NCBI RefSeq assembly: GCF_029537375.1
Contig: NZ_CP120679.1
Coordinates: 3,026,001 to 3,090,000, forward strand
Direction of reading: 5' to 3'
DNA: 64,000 nucleotides
DNA from: Bacillus sp. HSf4
GTDB taxonomy: Bacteria; Bacillota; Bacilli; Bacillales; Bacillaceae
Below, piece after piece: positions 1 to 9,469 of the stretch. Positions within the stretch are counted from its first letter, which is position 1. The number at the start of each line of letters is the position of its first letter. Below the pieces are notes generated by a model that saw only the letters and a list, made by a program, of their open reading frames with translations, searched no databases and had not been told where the DNA came from. A program made the translations under genes and the position numbers.

Positions 1-1609
1 TCATATCATCAAGCATCGCCGTATTGTGGGCATCCGTATTAATGACCAGTGTCACCCCTGCGGCATTCGCTTTGATCAAATGTTCCATTCTCAGATCAAG
101 CCGCGCCGGGTTGGCGTTCAGCTCCAACGCTGTATTCGTTTTTTTCGCCAGCTCGATCAGCTGGTCAATATCCACTTCATAGCCGGCTCTTTTTCCAATC
201 AGCCGGCCCGTCAGATGGGCGATAATGTCAACGTGCTGATTCTTCAGCGCGGTTTCGAGCCGCTTCATGATGACATGCTGCGGCTGTGAAAAGCTCGAAT
301 GGATTGATGCGATGACAAGATCCATCTCGCTCAGCAGTTCATCATCATAGTCAAGCGTCCCGTCAGGCAGGATGTCCATCTCAACGCCTTTAAAAATGTG
401 AAAATCGCTAAATTCCTTGTTCAGTTCGTCAATTTCTTTCGCCTGCATGCGCAGCCTTTCCGGGGTCAAGCCGCCTGCCACTTTTAAATATTGCGAGTGG
501 TCGGTGATCGCCATATAACGGTACCCTTTTACCATGCAAGCTTCAGCCATTTCCCTGATCGAAAACGCGCCGTCGCTCCACGCCGAGTGCATATGGAGGT
601 CTCCTTTAATATCTTCCGCACAAATCAGCCCGAGATCATCGCTGTATTCCTCGACTTCTTTTCCCGTCTCCCTCAGCTCCGGCGGAATAAACGGAAGTCC
701 GAAATGGGCGAAAAACTCTTTTTCGCTTGAAAATGTCCGGATATCACCCGTTTCGACGTTTTCGACGCCGTATTCACTGATCCTTTCGCCTCTTTCTTTG
801 GCGAGCTGGCGCATTTTGATATTATGATCTTTTGATCCTGTAAAATGATGGAGTGTCGTTGAAAACTGTTCTTCGGTTACAAGCCGGAAATCGGCGCTGA
901 TTTCGTTTTCGAAGGAAAAAGTCAATGACACCTTTGTATCTCCGCTGGCAATGACCTCCTTGATGTTGGAAAGCTTCAAAAGCCCGTCGCGAACAAGGGC
1001 CGGATCAGTGACAGCCATAATATAGTCAAGGTCTTTCACGGTTTCCTTAGCCCGTCTTAAACTCCCTGCCCGCGAGAATTTCACGAGGCCCGGCAGCCCT
1101 TTAAGCTGCTCTTCGATCACATCGGCGACGGCCAAAGCGACCGCGATCGGGTACCGTTCAGGGCGTTTTCCGGCTTCTCCCAAAGCTTGGAGGATTTTTT
1201 CTTCCGTTTTTTTCCCGAATCCGGCAAGCCCCTGAACCTTCTGCTGTTCGCAGGCTTCTTTTAAGGAAGCCGCATCACAGACGCCCAGCTCCTGATACAG
1301 CTTGGCGATCTTTTTACCGCCAAGGCCGGGAAGCTTCAACAGCGGCACAAGCCCTTCCGGAACCTCTTCTTGCAGCCGTTCAAGCGTGCCGGACACACCG
1401 TGGTCCATATATTCTTTGATAACGGCGTATGTCCCTTTGCCGATGCCGGAAAGAGACATCATATCATCAATTTCCGAGAGGCTGCGGTCATCCTGTTCAA
1501 GCGCCGCCGCGGCCTTTCTGAACGCTGATGTTTTAAACGGGTTGTCCCCTTTCAGTTCCATATATATCGCAATCGTTTCAAGCAATCTGATAACATCTTT
1601 TTTGTTCAC
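1..1609 (-). CDS. polX: DNA polymerase X family protein PolX (C-terminus outside window)
   Basis: Family X DNA polymerase fused to a C-terminal PHP phosphoesterase, a base-excision gap-filling enzyme in Bacillus. The visible 536 codons start with residues like NKKDVIRLLETIAIYMELKGD, which match the PolX N-terminus (helix-hairpin-helix region). The part nearest the window edge contains His/Asp-rich PHP motifs such as DLVIASIHS. I chose the GTG at 1609 because an AGAGGTG ribosome site lies 6 bases upstream; another in-frame GTG at 1618 overlaps that site. About 34 C-terminal residues should lie beyond base 1. It follows cvpA in the same direction with 129 bp between them, the usual zapA-cvpA-polX order in Bacillus. 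No frame break was seen. Confidence 0.9.
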   Translation of the reverse strand, partial: MNKKDVIRLLETIAIYMELKGDNPFKTSAFRKAAAALEQDDRSLSEIDDMMSLSGIGKGTYAVIKEYMDHGVSGTLERLQEEVPEGLVPLLKLPGLGGKKIAKLYQELGVCDAASLKEACEQQKVQGLAGFGKKTEEKILQALGEAGKRPERYPIAVALAVADVIEEQLKGLPGLVKFSRAGSLRRAKETVKDLDYIMAVTDPALVRDGLLKLSNIKEVIASGDTKVSLTFSFENEISADFRLVTEEQFSTTLHHFTGSKDHNIKMRQLAKERGERISEYGVENVETGDIRTFSSEKEFFAHFGLPFIPPELRETGKEVEEYSDDLGLICAEDIKGDLHMHSAWSDGAFSIREMAEACMVKGYRYMAITDHSQYLKVAGGLTPERLRMQAKEIDELNKEFSDFHIFKGVEMDILPDGTLDYDDELLSEMDLVIASIHSSFSQPQHVIMKRLETALKNQHVDIIAHLTGRLIGKRAGYEVDIDQLIELAKKTNTALELNANPARLDLRMEHLIKANAAGVTLVINTDAHNTAMLDDM

Positions 1610-1738
1610 TTTTTTCACCTCTTGTTTCCCCGTATACATCCTGTTTCAATCATACAAATTTTTGGCTGTTCCGACAACAAACAGCCGCCTTTCGACAACT
1701 CTTTCACTGAAAAAAACTTCCCTTAAAGCAGAGAAGTT

Positions 1739-2275
1739 TTACAAAGACCCGTACTCATTCATCAGATTGTTGAGCATGTTTGACAGATACGGCGTTTTAT
1801 GAATAATCAAATCGGCCAATACCGAGTTCGACATCATGCTTTGCAGCGCATCAATCGGCAGCAGCGCACCGATGAACAAGACGACAAACACAAATAAATA
1901 AATCTCGGCGAAACCGAGCACAGCCCCGAGAATCTGGTTGATTTGCTTAATGATCGGAATGCTTGCCACTGCGTCCAGAAATGATGCGGCAATTCTAAGC
2001 AGGATGATCGTCAGGAAAAAGAGAATCAGAAACGCGATCATGTTGTAATAGGCGCCTTCAATACTCCCGCTCACAAATGCGAGCGCCGCCTGGCCGCCTG
2101 AAAAATCCGGAGACGGAATCCAGCCGAGCTTCGGCGCAAGATCGCCGTAATAGGTTCCGGCTACAGCGATCGCGGCGATAAACGTGATCAGACGGATAAA
2201 CTGTCTGATAAACCCTCTTTTCAATCCGATAAACAGACCGGACAAAAGCAAAATGATAATGATGATATCTAACAT
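1739..2275 (-). CDS. yshB: CvpA family membrane protein (YshB)
   Basis: Small integral membrane protein of the CvpA (colicin V production) family, 178 residues from the ATG at 2275. Four to five hydrophobic segments are visible (about residues 3-20, 25-42, 75-98 and 115-138), with the family pattern of a glycine-rich GLKRGF turn after the first helix. An in-frame TTG at 2287 would sit directly against the purine-rich stretch and overlap the zapA stop, so the ATG is preferred. It begins 8 bp after zapA, which suggests one transcript and a membrane role linked to division or envelope, but the biochemical function of the family is not established. Confidence 0.85.
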   Translation of the reverse strand: MLDIIIIILLLSGLFIGLKRGFIRQFIRLITFIAAIAVAGTYYGDLAPKLGWIPSPDFSGGQAALAFVSGSIEGAYYNMIAFLILFFLTIILLRIAASFLDAVASIPIIKQINQILGAVLGFAEIYLFVFVVLFIGALLPIDALQSMMSNSVLADLIIHKTPYLSNMLNNLMNEYGSL

Positions 2276-2283
2276 CGTGATGT

Positions 2284-2541
2284 TCAATCCTTTTCTTTAA
2301 TTTGTCCTTTTAATCTTTCAAGCTCTTCTTTCAGCTTCAAGTAATCGTGAACCACGTTCACAGCGGTCAGAACGGCAAGCTTATTTATATCAAGATACGG
2401 ATTTTTTTCATTGATTTCTCTCATTTTATCATCCACAATTGAAGCAACGTGCCTCATATGGCTCTTCGTTTCTTCGCCGACAATTGTGAAGTGCTGACCG
2501 TAGATGTCAACTGTTGTTTTTGTTTTACGACCATCAGACAA
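2284..2541 (-). CDS. zapA: Cell division protein ZapA
   Basis: ZapA promotes FtsZ protofilament bundling and Z-ring assembly at midcell. The 85-residue product has the two expected parts: a small alpha/beta N-terminal domain (about 1-50, with the [14 protein letters not shown] strand region) and a C-terminal helix rich in Lys/Glu (about 60-85) for dimer and tetramer coiled-coil formation. The start is TTG at 2541, chosen because a strong GGAGGAG sits 5 bases upstream and no ATG is nearby. It is divergent from rnhC across 150 bp and leads the zapA-yshB-polX cluster. Confidence 0.93.
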   Translation of the reverse strand: MSDGRKTKTTVDIYGQHFTIVGEETKSHMRHVASIVDDKMREINEKNPYLDINKLAVLTAVNVVHDYLKLKEELERLKGQIKEKD

Positions 2542-2692
2542 CGTTTCTCCTCCATTCCACTTGTGCGAGAATCCTAGTCTATATCATAACATGATTACAG
2601 ATTGAATGGAAAGACGAGCCCTCCGCTGTTATGATACACTTATAAAAATGTTGATAAAGCCTGTTTTATCAGCTGAAAAAGGAGATTGAACC

Positions 2693-3625
2693 GTGTCACA
2701 TTCCGTTTTAAAAGTTCCCTATCCCGTTATTGAACGAATGCAGGACCACTACCGTTCTGATTTGACCTCCCAATCGGTGCAGGGAGCGGTTTTCCAGGCC
2801 AAACCCCAAGGCTGCACCATTACAGCATATCGCTCAGGAAAGGTTTTGTTCCAAGGAAAAAACGCCGAAAAAGAAGCTGAGCGCTGGGCGGCTGCGGCCG
2901 ATGCACCGGCGGAAAAAAAGCCCGCTTCCAAAAAAAGCGCCCCGTCCGTCTATCAGCCGCCTGAAGGCATCGGCTCCATGTCTGTGATCGGCTCTGATGA
3001 AGTCGGAACAGGCGATTATTTCGGTCCGATGACAGTCGCGTGCGTATACGCCGATAAAGCAAAGCTTCCTCTTTTAAAAGAGCTGGGCGTCAAAGATTCA
3101 AAGCATTTAAAGGACCCGCAGATCATCCAAATCGCACGCGATTTAATCAAGACGGTCCCCTACAGCCTGCTCGTTTTAAGAAATGAAAAATACAATGAGA
3201 TGCAGCAAAAAGGCATGAGCCAGGGAAAAATGAAAGCCCTCCTGCACAACCAGGCGATCACGAATCTGCTCAAAAAAATGGACGGCATACGCCCAGAGGC
3301 CATTTTGATCGACCAGTTCGCCGAGCCGGCCGTCTATTTTAAACACTTGGCAGGCAAGACCGCCATCAAAGAACGCACATATTTCAGCACAAAAGCGGAA
3401 GGCATCCACCTCTCCGTCGCCGCGGCTTCAATCATCGCCCGCTATTCATTTTTAATGGAGATGGATAAGCTGTCAAAAGAAGCCGGATTCCCGCTTCCGA
3501 AAGGCGCCGGACCGCTCGTCGACGAAGCGGCGGCAAAGCTGATCAGAAAAAAAGGCGAAACTGCCCTGCGGCAGTTTACAAAGCTGCATTTTGCGAATAC
3601 GCAGAAGGCGAAGCGGATGGTTTAG
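2693..3625 (+). CDS. rnhC: Ribonuclease HIII
   Basis: RNase HIII cleaves the RNA strand of RNA:DNA hybrids and helps clear R-loops and primers. The 310-residue protein has an N-terminal TBP-like substrate-binding domain (about 1-85), a Lys/Pro-rich linker, and the catalytic RNase H fold from about residue 95, opening with the conserved SDEVGTGDYFGP motif (catalytic Asp and Glu). Further conserved acidic sites are in VKDSK and in ILIDQFAEP. Length agrees with the B. subtilis protein. GTG start at 2693 with AAAGGAG 8 bases upstream. Divergent from zapA and followed directly by a strong terminator. In B. subtilis the next gene is pheT; here about 2.3 kb of accessory sequence intervenes. Confidence 0.95.
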   Translation: MSHSVLKVPYPVIERMQDHYRSDLTSQSVQGAVFQAKPQGCTITAYRSGKVLFQGKNAEKEAERWAAAADAPAEKKPASKKSAPSVYQPPEGIGSMSVIGSDEVGTGDYFGPMTVACVYADKAKLPLLKELGVKDSKHLKDPQIIQIARDLIKTVPYSLLVLRNEKYNEMQQKGMSQGKMKALLHNQAITNLLKKMDGIRPEAILIDQFAEPAVYFKHLAGKTAIKERTYFSTKAEGIHLSVAAASIIARYSFLMEMDKLSKEAGFPLPKGAGPLVDEAAAKLIRKKGETALRQFTKLHFANTQKAKRMV

Positions 3626-3633
3626 CGGTGAAA

Positions 3634-3665
3634 AGTACTCCTGTTGTGCAGGGGTGCTTTTTTGT
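3634..3665 (+). terminator. Rho-independent terminator of rnhC
   Basis: A 10-bp stem (3634-3643 with 3649-3658, two G-U pairs), a 5-base loop and a run of T immediately after the stem, starting 8 bases after the rnhC stop codon. Confidence 0.9.
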
Positions 3666-3973
3666 TCGGCGGGAGTAACCGAGAGGGAGTGGATACGGTG
3701 CCACTTATGAAGCTGACGCCTATATTGATAAGGAAAAGGTGCGTCTTCTGGTCATTAAAACAGCGGCCGCCCATCAGTATACAACATCAATGTACAAAAG
3801 ATCAGTATCTGCATTTGGACTAAATACTCACGTCGTTTTCCTTCTCTCTATCGCATGATAAAATGGAATAGAAAAAGATCCCCTTTTTGTCGGATTTGAA
3901 TATCAAAAAACCTTGAAAGGCAGTAGCCAATCAAGGTAGAAGAGATGAACACTATATTCATCACCTATAAGCA
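3666..3973. other. Gene-free stretch with a possible relic frame
   Basis: No complete gene with a start site is visible. On the plus strand one frame stays open from about 3690 to the TGA near 3858 and reads like protein (for example EADAYIDKEKVRLLVIKTAAAH), without a start codon preceded by a ribosome site. I cannot assign the family. It may be the tail of a gene lost when this interval was reshaped. The last 100 bases, before the immunity gene stop, show nothing clear. Confidence 0.3.
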
Positions 3974-4309
3974 TTAATCATCATCACCAAATAATAACTC
4001 ATCCATTTCTTCTCGATCTTTTGCAATACCTTCATAAGTTTCGATCAAGTTCTTTACCATTTCAAGTGTTATTTCTCTGTTATTTTCATTAATTTTAATG
4101 CTGGCTCCCAATGATAGTAACTGTTCTATTATGTTTACTAATGATTTTAATTCTCCCGTGTCATAGTAATCACATTCAATAACAGGTTTTCCAGATTCAA
4201 TTGCCTGCTTTAGTTCCTTAATAGGTTTGGACGATGTTTTTCTTAATAACGAAATGTACTTAGTAATATTTGAATCATTGAGTACTTCCACATCAATCAA
4301 GTTCATCAT
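3974..4309 (-). CDS. Probable immunity protein of a polymorphic toxin (orphaned)
   Basis: A 111-residue, acidic, mostly helical protein with no signal peptide or membrane segment, ending in a Glu/Asp-rich tail (DELLFGDDD). I do not recognise a named family with confidence. Its role is inferred from position: it starts 12 bases after the stop of the final toxin segment of the pseudogene upstream, with an AAGGGAG ribosome site lying between them, which is the standard toxin-immunity layout. The ATG at 4309 is followed at once by a second ATG. Base composition is markedly AT-rich compared with rnhC and pheT, consistent with horizontal acquisition. The frame is intact although the adjacent toxin is broken, as often happens when immunity to relatives' toxins is retained. 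Confidence 0.6.
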   Translation of the reverse strand: MMNLIDVEVLNDSNITKYISLLRKTSSKPIKELKQAIESGKPVIECDYYDTGELKSLVNIIEQLLSLGASIKINENNREITLEMVKNLIETYEGIAKDREEMDELLFGDDD

Positions 4310-4321
4310 AATAACTCCCTT

Positions 4322-4639
4322 CTAAAATAAAAATCTTTAATATCTTTAATCGGTTTTCCCGGGAGACTATCCTCCATGCTATCACTATAAATGCTCGCTT
4401 GTTGTTACTGGATATACCACTTCTCCATTATCGCTTAAGTGAGGGAATTTAGAAGTACTATAACTGTGATGTCCTTGCATGGTTTTCCCTTCAAATTTAG
4501 GTCTCTTATTATTTAAAATATCTTGTGCCTGCTCTTTTGACCAATTTCTTGTCACCGTTAGGTATTTTTGTTTTTTCTTGTTTCCAAAAAACTTAACACT
4601 TTTGTCTCGCTTAGCAAAATAATGTAGATTTAAAGATAT
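4322..4639 (-). pseudogene. Relic of a polymorphic toxin C-terminal nuclease domain (GHH-type HNH/EndoVII-like)
   Basis: On the minus strand, one frame from about 4639 to the TAG near 4390 encodes a toxin-like tail, with the diagnostic MQGHHSYSTSKFPHL and VVYPVTTSEHL segments. These match my memory of the GHH/HNH-EndoVII nuclease tips of bacterial polymorphic toxins (LXG and related), in which a downstream W-H-G-G...SLPGKP segment follows. Here that segment is in another frame: after EHL comes TAG-TGA-TAG, then DSLPGKPIKDIKDFYF up to the stop at 4322-4324. So the nuclease tip has a frameshift and stops, and everything upstream of about 4640 (the secretion and trunk regions) is missing. I infer a dead toxin fragment sitting immediately upstream of its surviving immunity gene. 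Confidence 0.65.
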
Positions 4640-4719
4640 TCAGATCACCGTAATAAACGATTTTGAATAGGAATTAATCATCCTTGTTTAGTTCAGAATG
4701 TGATGTTCAAAAACTGCCT

Positions 4720-4851
4720 TTAAATAATCCCAAGAGCTGTCGCCAAAAGGATGACAGCAACCTCTCCCGTCTTATCATAGACGGAGCGATCTGCTTTAAG
4801 CTTTTGATTTTTCAAATTTCTCTTTCTGCATTTGTTATGTGTGACAGCCAC
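4720..4851 (-). pseudogene. Short open frame, possible gene fragment
   Basis: A 43-codon frame starting at a GTG (4851) reads as a basic segment (NKCRKRNLKNQKLKADR) followed by a short hydrophobic C-terminus (EVAVILLATALGII). There is no well-placed ribosome site; the nearest GGAG is about 20 bases away. The frame stays open further upstream, so this is more likely the C-terminal remnant of a lost gene than a functional small protein. Family unknown. Confidence 0.25.
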
Positions 4852-4888
4852 TAAAAGCGCAAAATTCTTTTCACTTCTCCATGTTCAA

Positions 4889-4914
4889 AGACCTGTCAAA
4901 CGGCAGGTTTTTTT
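4889..4914 (+). terminator. Orphan hairpin with T-run
   Basis: An ACCTG...CAGGT stem followed by seven T on the plus strand. No intact plus-strand gene precedes it, so it may be left over from a deleted gene or shield the protease gene from upstream transcription. Confidence 0.55.
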
Positions 4915-5069
4915 GTCTATATATTTTGTCGAAACACTGTGATTTGCAGGAATATCGAAAGAGCAACAAAAAGAACGTATGATTTATGTCCTCTTTTCGG
5001 ATGAATTGAAGGAATTTTTAGATAATTCCTAGAATTCCTGATTTGTTCAAAATAAAGGAGGGGTACAAA

Positions 5070-5870
5070 GTGAAAAAGCGTTCTTTATTTTTATCGTTAT
5101 TACTTACCGCCGGCATCATTCCCGGGGTAACGGCGGGAGCCGCGAAAGACAGCGGACACGATCACACGCATGCGGCCGAAGGGACTTATATCGATTCATT
5201 ACCTAAAGCGAAAACCTTTAAAGATTTGCATGGCAAAGTTCAGATTGAAAAAACGACGAAAACGAAAATACTTAATGAAAAAGGAAATGTCGTCGGACAG
5301 AAAACCTTCAAAAAGAATACAGGCAATGGAAAGTTTTCGACACAGGCGAACACAGGCAGCCAAAAGGTGAGCGTGTTGGCGGTGGCAGACGCGCAGTACC
5401 GGGCAAAATACAGCGACTGGCAGACGAGGATCGTCCAAATTGTTGAACAGGCGGATGTGATGTTCAACCGCGATCACAGCATTGATTTTGTCGTAGAGGC
5501 AGTTGCCCCTTGGACATCCTCCGGCAGCAACAGTTCTCAGATTCTATCAAACCTTCAGCGCAATTTTAGCGGGAAAAATTATAAATTCGTCGTCGGATTT
5601 ACAGCCAACAGCCATTTTGACGCCGGCGGCATCGCTTATGTATACAGCGGCAAACCGGGTGGCAGCGCCTTCAGCGTCAACCTTGATCAGGGAACGGCTA
5701 ATACGGCAAAAGCAGCCACACATGAGTTCTCCCATAACTTCGGGTTACACCATGATGCGCAAGGAAGCGGCATTCGCTGCATCATGAATTACGATTACGC
5801 ATACACAGTCGATGTCTGGGATTCGTCGCATAACAGCCAGATTGAAAACAATAAAGCTTGGTACAAGTAA
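5070..5870 (+). CDS. Secreted metzincin-type zinc metalloprotease
   Basis: A 266-residue exported protein. Residues 1-25 form a Sec signal peptide (KKR, hydrophobic core, cleavage near AGAA), followed by a His-rich stretch (residues 30-34, HDHTH) and a Lys-rich propeptide-like region to about residue 95. The catalytic region holds HEFSHNFGLHHD at 218-229, i.e. the metzincin consensus HExxHxxGxxHD, and a Met-turn CIMNYDY at 237-243. These define a zinc endopeptidase active site. A frame extension to a TTG at 5043 is possible, but GTG 5070 has AAAGGAGG 8 bases upstream and gives a proper signal peptide. It sits in the accessory interval between rnhC and pheT and has its own terminator. The substrate is unknown. 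Confidence 0.85.
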   Translation: MKKRSLFLSLLLTAGIIPGVTAGAAKDSGHDHTHAAEGTYIDSLPKAKTFKDLHGKVQIEKTTKTKILNEKGNVVGQKTFKKNTGNGKFSTQANTGSQKVSVLAVADAQYRAKYSDWQTRIVQIVEQADVMFNRDHSIDFVVEAVAPWTSSGSNSSQILSNLQRNFSGKNYKFVVGFTANSHFDAGGIAYVYSGKPGGSAFSVNLDQGTANTAKAATHEFSHNFGLHHDAQGSGIRCIMNYDYAYTVDVWDSSHNSQIENNKAWYK

Positions 5871-5873
5871 AAA

Positions 5874-5909
5874 AAGGGCGTCCTGCATGAAGCGGCAGGC
5901 GCCCTTTTT
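5874..5909 (+). terminator. Terminator of the metalloprotease gene
   Basis: A GGGCG-CCTGC / GCAGG-CGCCC stem with a single bulge, followed by a T-run, 4 bases after the stop codon. Confidence 0.88.
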
Positions 5910-5919
5910 GCACTTTCAA

Positions 5920-5953
5920 AAACACCGGCCCCCAACAGGGACCGGCCGTTTTC
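5920..5953 (-). terminator. Terminator of pheT
   Basis: ACCGGCC.../...CCGGCCGT stem with T-runs on both sides, so it can act for pheT (minus) and as backup for the convergent protease gene. Confidence 0.85.
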
Positions 5954-5958
5954 GTATT

Positions 5959-8373
5959 TTATCCTCTCAGCACAGCCTGATGTGTTTCCTCCAGCGCTTT
6001 CAACACTGTGTCGTGAACTTTCGTCACTTCTTCTTCAGTAAGCGTCTGTTCAGGATTCAAATATTGCAGGCTGAAGGCGACGGATTTTTTGCCTTCTTCC
6101 ATGTGCTCGCCTTCATAGACGTCAAAGACGTGCACTTCCTTCAACAATGCGCCGCCGGCTTTTCGAATGACATCCTCAAGCTGGCCGCTGGCGATGCCTT
6201 TGTCTACGACCAGCGCGATATCGCGGGTGACGGACGGGTATTTCGGAATGGCCGTATACGTAATCTCCGGCACATCAACCGCGAAGAGCTCATGGAGATC
6301 AAGCTCGAATACATAAGTCTCATGGAGATCAAGCTCTTTTTCAACCGATGGATGAAGCTGGCCGATGAAGCCGATTAAAGAGCCGTTGTACAGAATGTTG
6401 GCCGTTCTCCCCGGATGGAGCTCTTTTCTTTCAGACTGGACGAACTCAACGCCCTCTTTGATGCCGAGCTTGTCAAATAAGCCTTCGACTATGCCTTTTA
6501 CAACAAAGAAATCGACCGGCTTTTTCTCCCCTTGCCAGAGGTTTTTGTGCCACAGACCTGTCACAGCTCCGGCGACGTGTTCTTTTTCGACCGGTTTTGT
6601 CTGTTCTTCGGCTTTTAAGAAAACCGAACCGATTTCATAAAATGCTGCTGAATCGGTTTGTCTTGCCAGGTTGTAGGATAACGAATCAAGCAGATTCGGC
6701 AGCAGGCTGTGCCTCAAGACGCTTCTTTCCTCACTCATCGGCAGTGAAAGGATCGTTTTAAACGATTTCTCCAGCGCGTATGCGGTCGCTTTTTTGTCGC
6801 TTGTCAGTGAGTAAGTGATCGCCTGAGAAAGCCCGGCTCCCTCCAGGAAGCGTCTGACTTTTCTCCGTTTTTCCTGATAAGGGGTCAATCCGCCGCTAAA
6901 GCCGGTCAGTTCAGGCAGTGATGACGGAATGTTGTCATATCCGTACAATCTTGCAACCTCTTCAATCAAATCTTCTTCGATCGTGATATCGCCTCTTCTT
7001 GAAGGGACGGTGACGATCAGCTCGCCGCCCGTTTCTTCAACGGAAAACCCGAGTCTTTGAAAAATGCGGACCATTTCCTCTTCACTGATGGACATCCCGA
7101 GAACTTTTGTGACTTTTTCAGCGGACAGGCTGATGACTCTGTCTTTCACGTCAAGGTGTTTTTCCTGAACCGTGCCCTCTAAAACTGTGCCCCCCGCATA
7201 GCGGCTAATCAGGTGTGCTGCACGTTCTGCGGCAGGGAGAACACGAGCTGGATCGATGCCTTTTTCAAAGCGGACGCTTGATTCACTGCGCAGTCCAAGA
7301 TCTTTGGAAGCTTTGCGGACAGTCTGTCCGTTAAAATATGCCGCTTCCAGCAAAATCGTCACCGTATCTTCGCGGACTTCGGAATCCGCTCCCCCCATGA
7401 CCCCTGCGACGGCTTGCGGAAGAGAGCCGTTTGTAATGACGAGATGGTCGGCTGATAGAGTTCTTTCTTCATCATCAAGCGTGACCATTTTTTCATTTTC
7501 CTCCGCTTTGCGGACGACGACCTCTTTTGAGCCGAAGCGGTCATAATCAAAAGCGTGCAGCGGCTGGCCGTATTCCAAGAGCACAAAGTTGGTAATGTCG
7601 ACGACATTGTTGTGCGGCCTGATTCCGGCGTTGATCAGCTTCGTCTGCATCCACAGCGGGGACGGCCCGATTTTGACGTCTTTAATGATTTTCGCCGCGT
7701 ATAAAGGATTGGCTTCTGGATCTTCAATTTTGACGGAAATATAGTCTGCCGCTTTTTCGGCGCCTGCTTGATAAGCCGTCTCAGGGAGCTTGACTTCGCG
7801 GCCGAGAATCGCAGCCACTTCATAAGCGACACCGAGCATATTCATGGCGTCGGCGCGGTTTGGCGTCAGTCCCAGCTCCAGCACCGCATCATCGAGCGCA
7901 AGGCTGGTGAGCGCATCCGTGCCGATCTCGGCATCGCTCGGAAATACGAAAATACCTTCCGCATATTCTTTTGGTACAAGCTTTCCTTGAATGCCGAGCT
8001 CCTCTAAAGAGCAGATCATGCCGTTTGAAGCTTCGCCGCGAAGCTTCGCTTTTTTGATTTTAAAATTGCCCGGCAAAACCGCGCCGACCATTGCGACGGC
8101 TACTTTTTGCCCTCTGTCCACATTCGGGGCTCCGCAGATGATTTGCACCGGCTCCTCCGCGCCGATATCGACAAGACATTTATTTAATTTATCGGCGTTC
8201 GGATGCTGCTCGCGTTCGAGAACATGCCCGATGACAACACCTTTGATTCCTTCCCCTTTATATTCAACGCCTTCCACTTCAATCCCGCTTCTTGTGATCT
8301 TTTCAGCGAGAATATCCGGCGTCATTCCGTCTAAATCCACGTATTCCTGCAACCATTTATATGAAACAAACAT
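5959..8373 (-). CDS. pheT: Phenylalanine--tRNA ligase beta subunit
   Basis: Beta subunit of the alpha2-beta2 phenylalanyl-tRNA synthetase, carrying tRNA binding and the editing site that hydrolyses Tyr-tRNA(Phe). The 804-residue protein shows the N-terminal [12 protein letters not shown] segment, a tRNA-binding (EMAP-like) domain at about 40-155, the B3/B4 editing core at about 210-400, the B5 domain, and the C-terminal ferredoxin-like anticodon-binding domain (last ~95 residues, TRDIALVVD). The ATG at 8373 is preferred over the GTG just before it because GAGGAGG is 7 bases upstream. It follows pheS by 15 bp. A perfect 18-base direct repeat (6289-6306 and 6319-6336) encodes two DLHE segments and does not break the frame. 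Confidence 0.97.
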   Translation of the reverse strand: MFVSYKWLQEYVDLDGMTPDILAEKITRSGIEVEGVEYKGEGIKGVVIGHVLEREQHPNADKLNKCLVDIGAEEPVQIICGAPNVDRGQKVAVAMVGAVLPGNFKIKKAKLRGEASNGMICSLEELGIQGKLVPKEYAEGIFVFPSDAEIGTDALTSLALDDAVLELGLTPNRADAMNMLGVAYEVAAILGREVKLPETAYQAGAEKAADYISVKIEDPEANPLYAAKIIKDVKIGPSPLWMQTKLINAGIRPHNNVVDITNFVLLEYGQPLHAFDYDRFGSKEVVVRKAEENEKMVTLDDEERTLSADHLVITNGSLPQAVAGVMGGADSEVREDTVTILLEAAYFNGQTVRKASKDLGLRSESSVRFEKGIDPARVLPAAERAAHLISRYAGGTVLEGTVQEKHLDVKDRVISLSAEKVTKVLGMSISEEEMVRIFQRLGFSVEETGGELIVTVPSRRGDITIEEDLIEEVARLYGYDNIPSSLPELTGFSGGLTPYQEKRRKVRRFLEGAGLSQAITYSLTSDKKATAYALEKSFKTILSLPMSEERSVLRHSLLPNLLDSLSYNLARQTDSAAFYEIGSVFLKAEEQTKPVEKEHVAGAVTGLWHKNLWQGEKKPVDFFVVKGIVEGLFDKLGIKEGVEFVQSERKELHPGRTANILYNGSLIGFIGQLHPSVEKELDLHETYVFELDLHELFAVDVPEITYTAIPKYPSVTRDIALVVDKGIASGQLEDVIRKAGGALLKEVHVFDVYEGEHMEEGKKSVAFSLQYLNPEQTLTEEEVTKVHDTVLKALEETHQAVLRG

Positions 8374-8388
8374 CACGCGTCCTCCTCT

Positions 8389-9423
8389 TTAAGCCTGTTT
8401 AAATTGAGATAAAAATCTGACATCGTTTGTATAGAAATGGCGGATATCATCAATTCCGTACTTCAGCATCGCGATCCGCTCAACACCCATTCCAAAAGCG
8501 AAACCCTGATATTGTTTGGAATCGAAACCGGCCATTTCAAGCACGTTCGGATGCACCATTCCCGCGCCGAGGATTTCAATCCAGCCGGTCTGCTTGCAGA
8601 CTGAGCAGCCTTTTCCTCCGCATTTGAAGCAGGAGACATCGACTTCGACAGACGGTTCTGTGAACGGGAAAAAGCTTGGTCGAAGTCTGATTTCGCGATC
8701 TTCGCCAAACATTTTCTTCGCTACGGTTTCAAGCGTGCCCTTCAAATCGCTCATGCTGATGTCGCGATCGACGCAAAGCCCTTCAATCTGCATAAATTGG
8801 TGGGAGTGTGTCGCATCATCATTGTCGCGGCGGTATACTTTTCCCGGACAGATGATTTTGACCGGGCCTTTCCCTTCATGCTTCTCCATCGTACGCGTCT
8901 GAACAGGAGAGGTCTGTGTTCTCATCAGCGTATCTTCGGTGATGTAAAAGCTGTCCTGCATATCCCGGGCCGGGTGCTCCTTCGGAAGGTTGAGCGCTTC
9001 AAAGTTGTAGTAGTCCGTTTCCACTTCCGGTCCTTCTTCAACTGAATACCCCATGCTGATAAACAGGTCTTCAATATCCTCGATGACGATCGTTAACGGA
9101 TGGCGCGCACCCGTTTTGACCGGACTTCCCGGAAGCGTGACATCAATCGTCTGTTCTTTCAGCTTTCTTGCCACTTCTTCTTCTTCAAGACGGGCATTTT
9201 TTTCAGCGATCGCGCTTGCAATCGTCTCCCTCACTTCGTTTGCCAAAGCGCCCATTTTCGGTCTTTCTTCAGCAGACAGCTTTCCCATCCCGCGAAGCAC
9301 TTCTGTAATCGGTCCTTTTTTTCCGAGATATTGAACGCGGACATCGTTGACTTCCTTTAATGATCCTGCGGCTGCGACTTTTTCAACCGCTTCTTTTTCA
9401 AGCCGTTTCAGCTCTTCCTGCAT
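8389..9423 (-). CDS. pheS: Phenylalanine--tRNA ligase alpha subunit
   Basis: Catalytic alpha subunit that activates phenylalanine and charges tRNA(Phe). 344 residues from the ATG at 9423, which has AAGGAGGA upstream; the frame extends further but without a ribosome site. An N-terminal coiled-coil (about 1-90) for tRNA contact precedes the class II core, with motif 2 (FRRD-like [14 protein letters not shown]), a Cys-rich [12 protein letters not shown] insertion, and motif 3 ([18 protein letters not shown]) near the end. First gene of pheST-(ysgA upstream on its own), under T-box control. Confidence 0.97.
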   Translation of the reverse strand: MQEELKRLEKEAVEKVAAAGSLKEVNDVRVQYLGKKGPITEVLRGMGKLSAEERPKMGALANEVRETIASAIAEKNARLEEEEVARKLKEQTIDVTLPGSPVKTGARHPLTIVIEDIEDLFISMGYSVEEGPEVETDYYNFEALNLPKEHPARDMQDSFYITEDTLMRTQTSPVQTRTMEKHEGKGPVKIICPGKVYRRDNDDATHSHQFMQIEGLCVDRDISMSDLKGTLETVAKKMFGEDREIRLRPSFFPFTEPSVEVDVSCFKCGGKGCSVCKQTGWIEILGAGMVHPNVLEMAGFDSKQYQGFAFGMGVERIAMLKYGIDDIRHFYTNDVRFLSQFKQA

Positions 9424-9469
9424 CTTAATAATTCCTCCTTTTATGTAGCTCACATTGTTTCGCTGCAAT

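Noticed and set aside
6289-6336. Perfect 18-base direct repeat at a 30-base period inside pheT
   Set aside because: Both copies encode DLHE segments that correspond to two similar stretches I recall in other PheT proteins. The frame and length are normal, so it is not evidence of a new duplication or mobile element.
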